A stretch of 64,000 nucleotides of DNA from WHSM01 sp036375165 (GTDB taxonomy: Bacteria; Actinomycetota; Actinomycetes; Mycobacteriales; Micromonosporaceae). The position numbers were made by a program, and so were the translations under genes. The notes under the pieces were generated by a model. That model was not told the origin of the DNA and did not search any database. It saw only the letters and a program-made list of their open reading frames with translations. This document shows, one piece after another, positions 42,216-48,818 of this stretch. Position 1 is the first letter of the stretch, and every line of letters starts with the position of its first letter. Location: the NCBI GenBank assembly GCA_036375165.1, contig DASUSI010000024.1, forward strand, positions 13,770 through 77,769. The letters are read 5' to 3'.

Positions 42216-43150
42216 CCACCACGATGCCGGTGCGCGAGCGCTCGCTCGTGCTCGGCCGGCCCCGGTTCGAGGGTTCCAACATCTGCACCTGGATCGGGTT
42301 CAAGCACGTCATGTACCTGATCGAGGAGGCAGTGCTGGACCATTTGCGGCAGAGCGGCCTGGTGCCGCGCCAGCTCTACGAGGAGTACGGGCTGGGCGTG
42401 GACATCGTGGACAGCGACGCCCGGATCCTGACCGCGCTGCACATGGACGACGAGGTTCGGACCGAGGTGCTGACCCGCCCGCCGGACGAGACCGGGGCGC
42501 TGGTGTTCCGCACCGAGACGTACGTGGACCGCAACGGCGAGCCGGTCAAGGCCGCCACCGCCACGGTCACGGTGGTGCTGCGCCGGACCGGGGACGGCGA
42601 GCCGACACCGGCCGACCTCACGCCGTACTCTGTGGACCAGATCGTCCGGTCCGGCGGGGTGGACGCCGACGACATCGGTTCCATCGTGGACGGGGCGAAC
42701 GCCATCGTGTGGCGTTGGCACGTGCCGTACTTCTACTGCCACTTCTCCGAACGGATGCAGCACTCGGGCTACCTGAGGCTGATGGAGGAAGTGGTCGACA
42801 TCTTCCTGGCCGAGCGCGGAATCTCGATCCGGACCATGGTCGACGGGCAGCGGTGGATCCCGGTGGTCCCCCGGGCCAGGGTGGAGATCCTGCGCGAGGC
42901 GCTGATGGAGGAGGAGATCCACACCGTGTTCACGGTGGAGGAGGTCTTCAAGGATCTGCTCTACACGGCGCGGATGGACTGTTACGTGCCGCGCGACGGT
43001 CGCCTGGTCCACACCGCCACCGGACGGATCACGCACGGGTACGCGGTGATTCTCGACCGTCGCGACTGGAAGCACGTCCCGTTCGACGGGAAGACCCTGG
43101 CCGCGTTGCGCGGCGACAGCACTGTGGCCGAGAGGATGGGCAGGTCATGA
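42212..43150 (+). CDS. Double-hotdog thioesterase-like protein
   Basis: 312 residues, ATGA overlap. Two similar halves: 'WIGFKHVMYLIEEAVLDHLRQSGL' starts the first hotdog, and 'CHFSERMQHSGYLRLMEEVVDIFLAERGISI' the second, followed by 'WIPVVPRARVEILREALMEEEIHTVFTVEEV'. The second half matches 4HBT/YbgC-type acyl thioesterases, including the helix after the active-site loop. The usual Asp at the start of the motif is Ser/Gln in these halves, so the mechanism may differ. Expected role: release or editing of an acyl-ACP or acyl-CoA intermediate. The next stop-start overlap (ATGA) links it to the SnoaL-like gene. Confidence 0.75.
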   Translation: MTTTMPVRERSLVLGRPRFEGSNICTWIGFKHVMYLIEEAVLDHLRQSGLVPRQLYEEYGLGVDIVDSDARILTALHMDDEVRTEVLTRPPDETGALVFRTETYVDRNGEPVKAATATVTVVLRRTGDGEPTPADLTPYSVDQIVRSGGVDADDIGSIVDGANAIVWRWHVPYFYCHFSERMQHSGYLRLMEEVVDIFLAERGISIRTMVDGQRWIPVVPRARVEILREALMEEEIHTVFTVEEVFKDLLYTARMDCYVPRDGRLVHTATGRITHGYAVILDRRDWKHVPFDGKTLAALRGDSTVAERMGRS

Positions 43151-43551
43151 GCGATAACCCGCTGAATCTGGAGGCGGCCAAGCTCGCCATCGAACTCTTC
43201 CACAGCGGCAAGGTCGGGCTGATGCGCCACATGCTCGCCGACGATGTGGTGTGGAAGGTGCCGAAGAAGACCCCGCTGGCCGCCGACATCGTCGGCATCG
43301 ACGCGGTGTTGGATTTCTTCCGGCGAGTACAGGACGAGACCGATGGCACGTTCAGTGCCGAGGTCACGGAGATCGCGGCGAATGAGCGTGCCGTGTTCTG
43401 CGTGATGCACGTACGCGCAAAGCGCAACGGCAAAACACTCGACCAGAAGGTCGTCAACGTCTGGAAGCTCCGCCCGTCGGACAACAAGGTGTACGAACGG
43501 GAGCTGTTCATGGAGGACCAGCCAGCCTCAGACGAATTCTGGGCGTACTAA
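43147..43551 (+). CDS. SnoaL-like (NTF2-fold) protein 1
   Basis: 134 residues from ATG 43147 overlapping the previous stop. 'LAIELFHSGKVGLMRHMLADDVVWKVPKKTPLAADIVGIDAVLDFFRRV' is the NTF2-like cone fold used by polyketide cyclases (SnoaL), ketosteroid isomerases and hydroxylases. It can act on a polyketide as a cyclase, isomerase or dehydratase. It is about 40% like its neighbour SnoaL 2 by eye (shared 'KIVGIDAVL', 'TDGTF', 'DEF..KFW'-type ends), so the two are a tandem duplication and may form a heterodimer. Confidence 0.8.
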   Translation: MSDNPLNLEAAKLAIELFHSGKVGLMRHMLADDVVWKVPKKTPLAADIVGIDAVLDFFRRVQDETDGTFSAEVTEIAANERAVFCVMHVRAKRNGKTLDQKVVNVWKLRPSDNKVYERELFMEDQPASDEFWAY

Positions 43552-43553
43552 AT

Positions 43554-43581
43554 GGACCGTCCATATCGGACTATACGGTCC
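43554..43581. promoter_or_regulatory. Inverted-repeat operator candidate between the two SnoaL genes
   Basis: GGACCGT and ACGGTCC flank a 14-nt AT-richer spacer (CCATATCGGACTAT). It occupies the only sizeable gap (77 nt) in the otherwise overlapping operon, so it may control a second transcription unit starting at the next SnoaL gene. The regulator is unknown. Confidence 0.4.
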
Positions 43582-43628
43582 GGTTTGGCGAAAATCCGCA
43601 TCGACACCACAACGGGAAGGGGAACACC

Positions 43629-44060
43629 GTGACCACCAGCACCGTGGCTCTGAAGAGCATGGCCGATCACCCGATGGTCAGGCTGCTGAAAATCGGCCAC
43701 TTCCGCTACTACAGCCACCACCTGGAGCGGCTGCGGGAGGGCCTCGACGAGAACATCGAGTGGTACACGCCGGGCAACCACCCGCTGTCCGGCAAGATCG
43801 TCGGCATTGACGCCGTCCTGGAGTGGTGCCGCAAGAGTGACGAGGTGACCGACGGCACCTTCCGCGCGGACACCCACAACATCCTGGCCGACGAGGACAC
43901 CGCCGTGGTGGTCGCCACCTGGCGCGGCGAGCGCAAGGGCCTGGTCCTGGAGATGCCGGGGGTTCAGGTGTTCAAGTTCAACCCGGAGAACTTGAAGGTC
44001 ACGGAGTCCCGGATCTGGGTGTACGACGACGAGTTCGTCAACAAGTTCTGGTCAGCCTGA
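43629..44060 (+). CDS. SnoaL-like (NTF2-fold) protein 2
   Basis: 143 residues, GTG start with GGGAAGGGGAACACC. 'MVRLLKIGHFRYYSHHLERLREGLDENIEWYTPGNHPLSGKIVGIDAVLEWCRKS' has the NTF2 fold, and 'ILADEDTAVVVATWRGERKGLVLEMPGVQVFKF' forms the beta sheet of the pocket. It ends 'YDDEFVNKFWSA', like its neighbour. The pocket is lined with Trp/Tyr/Phe, as in polyketide cyclases. Possible roles: cyclase, isomerase or a chaperone to the ring-forming step. The MoaD-like gene follows after 25 nt. Confidence 0.8.
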   Translation: MTTSTVALKSMADHPMVRLLKIGHFRYYSHHLERLREGLDENIEWYTPGNHPLSGKIVGIDAVLEWCRKSDEVTDGTFRADTHNILADEDTAVVVATWRGERKGLVLEMPGVQVFKFNPENLKVTESRIWVYDDEFVNKFWSA

Positions 44061-44085
44061 TCCACCCCTCTGGAGGCGGTGAGCC

Positions 44086-44361
44086 ATGATCGTGCGTCTA
44101 CCGGCATCGCTGAGCAAGAACGGCAAGCCAGGGATGATCGATGTGGAGGTGACCGCGGGGGCCACCCTCCGCGCGGTACTGGACGAGGTCGAGAAGCGCA
44201 TCCCCGGTGCGACGGCCAAGCTGCTTGACGCCGACGGCAAGCCGCACCGCTTCGTCAACATGTACGTCAACGGTGACGACATCCGCTTCAGCGCCGGGGT
44301 CGACACCCCGGTGGCGGAGCGGGACGAAGTCCTGATCCTGCCGGCGATCAGCGGCGGCTGA
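44086..44361 (+). CDS. MoaD/ThiS-like sulfur-carrier protein ending in Gly-Gly
   Basis: 91 residues, GGAGGCGGTGAGCC before the ATG. A beta-grasp fold: 'IDVEVTAGATLRAVLDEVEKRIPGA' is typical of MoaD, and the protein ends '...DEVLILPAISGG' with Gly-Gly at the very C-terminus, the residue pair adenylated and thiocarboxylated in MoaD, ThiS and CysO. No C-terminal tail has to be removed. An activating E1-like enzyme (MoeB/MoeZ) is not in the cluster and would be borrowed from the host. It ends 1 nt before the GTG of the FAD enzyme. Probable job: carry sulfur (as a protein thiocarboxylate) to an intermediate or tailoring enzyme; delivery to the product is inference. Confidence 0.85.
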   Translation: MIVRLPASLSKNGKPGMIDVEVTAGATLRAVLDEVEKRIPGATAKLLDADGKPHRFVNMYVNGDDIRFSAGVDTPVAERDEVLILPAISGG

Positions 44362-44362
44362 C

Positions 44363-45628
44363 GTGACCGGGTTCAGCCCCGCCATGCGTGACCCCGACTA
44401 CGACGTCGTCGTGGTCGGGGCACGAGTGGCGGGGGCGCCGACCGCGATGTTGCTGGCCCGCCAGGGGTACCGGGTGCTGCTTTTGGACCGGATGCGGTTC
44501 CCCAGCGACATGATGTCCTCGCACTTCATCCACGCGTTCGGGATCGCCCGGCTGGCCCGCTGGGGCCTGCTGGACCGGCTGCTCGCCACCGGCTGCCCGC
44601 CGGTCGACCTGCTCGCGTCCGACTGGGGCGACATCAAGCTGACCGGCACCCCACCGGCGTACGAGGGAATCAACTTCGGGGTGTGCCCCCGGCGGATCGT
44701 GCTCGACCAGTTGTTGATCGACGCGGCTGTCGAGGCGGGCGTGGAGTTCGAAGAGGCGACCGGCGTGGTCGGGCTGAACTTCGCCGCGGACGGCCGGGTG
44801 ACCGGGGTGAGGGCCCGGCGCAGCGGGGGGCAACCGGTCGACATCAGTGCCCGGTACGTGGTGGGCGCGGACGGAATGCGCTCCTATGTGGCCCGTACCG
44901 TGGGGGCGGCCGAGTACAACACGGTCCCGTCCCTGACCACGACGTTCCTGACGTACTTCGAGAACCTGCCGATGGACCGGCTGCTGATCCACTGGCGGCC
45001 CGGCCGGTGCGTACCGGCGATCCCGACCAACGACGGGCTGACCGTGGTACTGGTCGGCTGGTCGCACAACGAGTGGCAGACCTACCGCAGCGATGTCGAG
45101 TTCCACTACTTCGACACCATCTACAAGAACGCCTCACCCGAGTTCGTCGAACGGATCCGCGATGCCCGCCGGGCGGAGCGTTTCGTCGGCACACACCACT
45201 CGCCCAACTTCTTCCGCAAGCCGTACGGTCCCGGCTGGGTGCTGGTGGGCGACGCCGGCTACCACAAGGACCCGGTGACCGCGCTGGGGATCGCCGACGC
45301 GTTCCGGGACGTGGAGTTGGCCGCCGACGCGCTGCACCAGACGATGTCGGGCGAGAAGCCGGCCGAAGCGGCGTTCGGCTACTACGAACGGCGCCGCAAC
45401 GAGCTGGCCGAGCCGCTGTACTGGTACACCATCGACCAGGCGAAGTACGAGCCGCTCGACCGGATGACGACGCTGGTACTCACCGCGCTCAAGGACGACG
45501 AGGAAGCCCGGAACCGGTTCTTCGGCGTGCTCGCGGGCAGCGTCCACCCGGAGGAGTTCTCCTCGCTGCACAACGTGGCCAGCATCCTGATCAAGGCCGG
45601 TCTCCTCCAAGAACGCGACTACTCCTGA
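44363..45628 (+). CDS. FAD-dependent oxidoreductase (PHBH / geranylgeranyl-reductase-like)
   Basis: 421 residues, GTG start 1 nt after the MoaD-like stop. 'YDVVVVGARVAGAPTAMLLARQGYRVLLLDR' is the Rossmann FAD site (GxGxxG-like, with GARVAG), 'ARYVVGADGMRSYVAR' the DG motif and 'VLVGDAGYHKDPVTALGIADAFRDVELAADAL' the second FAD contact. It belongs to the group I flavoprotein hydroxylase/reductase fold and could hydroxylate, epoxidise or reduce the polyketide. The tight coupling to the MoaD-like gene makes an oxidation-plus-sulfur step worth testing. Last gene of the operon, followed by repeat copy 4. Confidence 0.85.
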   Translation: MTGFSPAMRDPDYDVVVVGARVAGAPTAMLLARQGYRVLLLDRMRFPSDMMSSHFIHAFGIARLARWGLLDRLLATGCPPVDLLASDWGDIKLTGTPPAYEGINFGVCPRRIVLDQLLIDAAVEAGVEFEEATGVVGLNFAADGRVTGVRARRSGGQPVDISARYVVGADGMRSYVARTVGAAEYNTVPSLTTTFLTYFENLPMDRLLIHWRPGRCVPAIPTNDGLTVVLVGWSHNEWQTYRSDVEFHYFDTIYKNASPEFVERIRDARRAERFVGTHHSPNFFRKPYGPGWVLVGDAGYHKDPVTALGIADAFRDVELAADALHQTMSGEKPAEAAFGYYERRRNELAEPLYWYTIDQAKYEPLDRMTTLVLTALKDDEEARNRFFGVLAGSVHPEEFSSLHNVASILIKAGLLQERDYS

Positions 45629-45663
45629 CCCACCCCGCGCCCCCACCCACCCCCTTCTTTCCA

Positions 45664-45725
45664 CGGTTTATCGATATCTCGTTGCTAAGAGGCCGCCGTA
45701 AACAACGAAAAGTCCACAAACCATG
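45664..45725. repeat. Dispersed palindromic repeat, copy 4
   Basis: Starts CGGTTTATCGATATCTCGTT and ends AAGTCCACAAACCATG. It lies 35 nt after the FAD gene, at the end of the main biosynthetic operon, and could act as its terminator. Confidence 0.8.
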
Positions 45726-45752
45726 GAGCCCACAGAGGACTGGCAGGCTTGT

Positions 45753-45777
45753 ACTCTACCTAGCCCCTAGCTAGAGT
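45753..45777. promoter_or_regulatory. PadR operator candidate (ACTCTACCTAG / CTAGCTAGAGT)
   Basis: Two 11-bp arms (45753-45763 and 45767-45777, one mismatch) around a 3-nt centre, ending 6 bp before the ATG of padR at 45784. The position over the start of transcription or translation suggests autorepression. Confidence 0.55.
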
Positions 45778-45783
45778 TAGCGT

Positions 45784-46119
45784 ATGGCTCCGAGGATGAC
45801 CATTCCTACTCAGTTGGTGCTGCGGGCGCTGCTGGAGCATCCGACCCGGGAGATGTACGGGCTGGAGATCTGCCAGGCGGCCGGGTTGGCGTCCGGCACC
45901 ATCCACCCGATCCTCGCCCGGCTTGAGGGGTTGGGCTGGCTGGAATCGCGCTGGGAAGACATCGACCCGGTGAAGGAGGGTCGGCCGAAGCGGCGGTACT
46001 ACCGGCTCAGCCGGGACGGGGCCGAACGGGCCCGGTACGCGCTGGCGAACGCCCGCACGTCCATCAACCGCCTGCCAGGGTTCCGGCCCGGCCTCGCCCC
46101 CAACGGCGGTGCCGCATGA
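45784..46119 (+). CDS. PadR-like regulator inside the biosynthetic cluster
   Basis: 111 residues. 'TIPTQLVLRALLEHPTREMYGLEICQAAGLASGTIHPILARLEGLGWLESRWED' is a PadR/MarR-type winged helix, and 'RPKRRYYRLSRDGAERARYAL' its wing. It is the only regulator visible in the cluster region and overlaps the next gene (ATGA), but may simply control its own three-gene operon (45784-47053). A strong palindrome sits just upstream of its start. Whether it regulates the polyketide genes is unknown. Confidence 0.85.
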   Translation: MAPRMTIPTQLVLRALLEHPTREMYGLEICQAAGLASGTIHPILARLEGLGWLESRWEDIDPVKEGRPKRRYYRLSRDGAERARYALANARTSINRLPGFRPGLAPNGGAA

Positions 46120-46802
46120 GCCTGACACCCCAGACACCCCAAGACCGCCACCTCATCGACGACCTCCGTCGCGACATCGACCTCGCCCGCGAACTCGCCT
46201 ACTACCTTGTCAGCGACATCGACCCCCTCCACGAACTCGGCCCCGACATCGCCCGCGCCCGCGAACTCGCCCGTTCCTGCGCCCGCAACCTCGACCGCGA
46301 GATCGTCCGCGCCCGCAACTTCGACCGCCACATCGTCAGCGCCCGCAACCTGGCCAGCGCCCGCAACCTCGGCCGCGTCCACGCCCGCGCAGCCCGCGAC
46401 CTCGCCAGCATCCGCGACCTCCTCAAAGCCCACAGCCTCGCCCGCACTCGTGCCGGCCAACTCGATGTCGTGCTCCGAAGCGCGGTTAGGAAGGCTGACC
46501 TGCTCTACCGCACTTGGAAGGGACGTGGGCCGCAGAATCCAGCAGTCAGCTCCACCGCACCGGAACGGCCGCCGGTCAGGCCGAGGCGGGTCGCGATACG
46601 GGCTGCGGACATAGCGGCCAAGGCACTGCCGGTAGCGCATCGGGCGAGGTACCGCGACGAGTATCAGTCCGAACTGTACGAACTGGCGGCGGCCGGAGCG
46701 TCGTGGTGGCAACAGATGAGGTACGCGATCCGGCTGCTGGACCGGTCCTGGGAACTGCGCTACGAACTTCGCAAGCCCGCAGCGCGGCGAGCACGGCCAT
46801 GA
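46116..46802 (+). CDS. PadR-partner protein with a repetitive Arg/Asn-rich helical region
   Basis: 228 residues, ATGA overlap with PadR. Residues ~20-110 are a long run of an ~8-11-residue unit built on 'ARNLxxARxL' (RARELARSCARNLDREIVRA; RNLASARNLGRVHARAARDL), predicted as one long amphipathic helix or coiled coil with high Arg content. The C-terminal part 'RARYRDEYQSELYELAAAGASWWQQMRYAIRLLDRSWELRYEL' resembles the soluble prefix of PadR-linked membrane proteins. The next stop-start overlap (ATGA) ties it to a small membrane protein. No known family for the repeat region; function unknown. Confidence 0.65.
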   Translation: MSLTPQTPQDRHLIDDLRRDIDLARELAYYLVSDIDPLHELGPDIARARELARSCARNLDREIVRARNFDRHIVSARNLASARNLGRVHARAARDLASIRDLLKAHSLARTRAGQLDVVLRSAVRKADLLYRTWKGRGPQNPAVSSTAPERPPVRPRRVAIRAADIAAKALPVAHRARYRDEYQSELYELAAAGASWWQQMRYAIRLLDRSWELRYELRKPAARRARP

Positions 46803-47053
46803 AGACGGCGCTGGTCACCGGGATTGGCACCGTCATCACGGCTGCCGCAACGGCCGGTCAGGTGACTCTGGCCGGAGTCGGCGCGCTGATTCTCGCCGGG
46901 ATCGCGGTCACGTGCTGGGTTATCAAGGACAACAGTCGTACTCAGAACGCCGTCGCGATCATCCGGGCCGCACGTAGCGGCACCGACCCGCAGCCGGTCA
47001 CGGATGCGGATCAGATACCAGAGGGCCAGGTCGACAGCGGTGACGCCCGCTAG
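46799..47053 (+). CDS. Small membrane protein, third gene of the PadR operon
   Basis: 84 residues from the ATG overlapping the previous stop. Two hydrophobic stretches (ALVTGIGTVITAAATAGQVTL; GVGALILAGIAVTCWVI) and a polar acidic tail. It may anchor the repetitive protein encoded before it. Its end overlaps by 4 nt the 3' end of the convergent enoyl-reductase gene. Confidence 0.65.
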   Translation: MKTALVTGIGTVITAAATAGQVTLAGVGALILAGIAVTCWVIKDNSRTQNAVAIIRAARSGTDPQPVTDADQIPEGQVDSGDAR

Positions 47054-47850
47054 ACAGTGAGGATCTCGCCGCCGTCCACGCCGATCACGTTCCCAGTGAG
47101 CCAGGACGAACGGGCGTGCGCGAGCAACACCAGCGTCTCGGCCACGTCCTCGGGGGTGGTGAGCCTTCCGTGCGGGTTACCCCGCCGGGCCCGTTCGCTC
47201 AACTCGCCGCTCTCCGGGATCCGCAGGAACGACTCGGTGAGCGTGATGCCGGCCCGAATCGCGTTCACGCTCACCCCGTACGGGGCGGCCTCCACCGCGA
47301 GTTGCCGGACATGCGACTCCAGCGCGCACTTCGCCGCCGACACCGGCCCGTAGTTCTTGGAGATCCGTGCGGTGCCGGCGCTGGTCATCGCGAACACCTT
47401 GGCCCCGGACGGCAGCAACTTTGCCGCGAACAGGCCCTGCACCCAGTACACCAGGCTGTGCGCCATCACCGAGAGCGTCATGTCCATCTGGCGCGGGGTG
47501 ACGGTTGGATCCGAACCGTCCGGGGACGGCAGAAACGGCACCAAGGAGCCGAACGCCAGCGAATGCAGCACCACGTGGATCCCGGAACCGCCGACCAGCT
47601 CGGTTATCTCACCCACAACACGCTTGCGGACCGCGTCGTTGGCCGCGTTGTCATTGAAGAACTGGACGTGTACGCCGTACCCGGTCAACTGTTTCACCAG
47701 GTCGTCCACTTCGGACTGGCGGGACGACGTGTCGAAGTGGACGCCCAGGATGTTCGACCCGGCCTGTGCCAGCTCCAGCGCGCAGGCGCGGCCCATCCCG
47801 GCCGACGCACCCAGGATCAGGCTCCAGGTGCCGTTCAGGTCCTGCTTCAC
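47050..47850 (-). CDS. FabL/FabI-like enoyl-ACP reductase
   Basis: 266 residues from GTG 47850 (GGAGGAGACGGTAC); it overlaps the upstream CLF-like stop (GTGA). NAD(P)-binding 'SLILGASAGMGRACALELAQAG', then 'VVLHSLAFGSL', and the active-site 'NYGPVSAAKCALESHVRQLAVE', a Tyr-x6-Lys spacing found in enoyl reductases (FabI/FabL), not the Tyr-x3-Lys of ketoreductases. C-terminal 'TTPEDVAETLVLLAHARSSWLTGNVIGVDGG' is FabL-like. It would saturate an enoyl intermediate on ACP, giving the pathway at least one fully reduced unit. Last gene of a three-gene operon with two KS-like genes. Confidence 0.82.
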   Translation of the reverse strand: MKQDLNGTWSLILGASAGMGRACALELAQAGSNILGVHFDTSSRQSEVDDLVKQLTGYGVHVQFFNDNAANDAVRKRVVGEITELVGGSGIHVVLHSLAFGSLVPFLPSPDGSDPTVTPRQMDMTLSVMAHSLVYWVQGLFAAKLLPSGAKVFAMTSAGTARISKNYGPVSAAKCALESHVRQLAVEAAPYGVSVNAIRAGITLTESFLRIPESGELSERARRGNPHGRLTTPEDVAETLVLLAHARSSWLTGNVIGVDGGEILTV

Positions 47851-48818
47851 GTACCGTCTCCTCCGTCTCGCACCCGCAACGCCGCGACATGCCCCTGTGG
47901 ACTGGTCGCCACGACAAGGCCCTGCCCGTGTTCCGCGACCAGCCCGGCGAGCTGGAGCAACGGCGAGGCGGTGGCATACCGTCCGTCCGCGCCCGGGTAC
48001 TCGCACCGGACCAGCTCGACACCCGCCTTGCTGGTGACGAACCCGTCGACCTGCCGGGCGACCAGATCGTCAGCGCCCGGTCCCGCGTACGGCAGCGGCC
48101 CCACCGCGTCCTCCAACAGCGCCGTCAGCGGCCCCGCCAGCACCGCCGGATCTGCGCCCGGCGGCAGGAACCTGCTGAAGCCACCCGCCAGGGTGGCCCG
48201 GACCCGAGCCCCGCGCGCGGCGGCGTCAAAGGCGAGTTCCAGCGTGAAGCAGCACGCCCCCTCGTTGAGCGCTGCCGTGGGTTGGGGGGTCGGTGGCCGT
48301 TCCTCGGTGGCACCAGCGATACCGAGCCGTGCCCGGCCCCGGCGCATCGCGGCGGACAAGGTGAGCAGCGACTCCAGGCCAGCCACCACGGGGTCGGTGA
48401 GGGTCAGGTTGAAGGCGCGCATGGCGTACTTCATGGAGATCTGGCTGGCCGGGATGTTGACCGAGAAGTTGGCGGCCTCCGCCGGGCTCAGCATGTCCGC
48501 GCCCTCGGCGATCACCACATCGTCGAACCGTCCCACCACGGGCGCTGCCGCGAAGTTGGTGCCGACCACCACGCCCATCGACTCGTCCCGCTGTGCCGCC
48601 GGGTCGAGTTCCGCGTCCGCGAGCGCCAGGCCGGCGGCGGCGAGAACGTAGCGGGTGGCCGGGCTGAAGTACTTCCACCCCCGCTTGCCGAGGTACGGCA
48701 CGGGATCGAACCAGTTGCGCTCCGGCGGCCCGGCCTCGGATGACCCGGCCAGCAGTTCCGGTACGGACGCGGCGATGGGACAGACCAGACCGGTACCCGT
48801 GATGACCACGGCCGTCAT
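47847..48818 (-). CDS. Degenerate ketosynthase-like protein (third CLF homologue)
   Basis: 323 residues, ATG overlapping the KS stop. 'TAVVITGTGLVCPIAASVPELLAG' shows the KS N-terminus, but the active-site stretch 'AFNLTLTDPVVAGLESLLTLSAA' has Asp-Pro in place of Ala-Cys, there is no HGTGT or KxxIGHT block, and it is ~80-90 residues shorter than a normal KS. It should be the non-catalytic partner of the KS at 48815. Being the most eroded of the three CLF-like parts, it may have a structural or gating role. Confidence 0.75.
   Translation of the reverse strand: MTAVVITGTGLVCPIAASVPELLAGSSEAGPPERNWFDPVPYLGKRGWKYFSPATRYVLAAAGLALADAELDPAAQRDESMGVVVGTNFAAAPVVGRFDDVVIAEGADMLSPAEAANFSVNIPASQISMKYAMRAFNLTLTDPVVAGLESLLTLSAAMRRGRARLGIAGATEERPPTPQPTAALNEGACCFTLELAFDAAARGARVRATLAGGFSRFLPPGADPAVLAGPLTALLEDAVGPLPYAGPGADDLVARQVDGFVTSKAGVELVRCEYPGADGRYATASPLLQLAGLVAEHGQGLVVATSPQGHVAALRVRDGGDGT

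Noticed and set aside
44086..44361. Molybdopterin synthase small subunit of primary metabolism
   Set aside because: No moaE, moaA or moeA gene nearby, and it is embedded with a 1-nt gap in a biosynthetic operon; still the main alternative for its biochemical activity.
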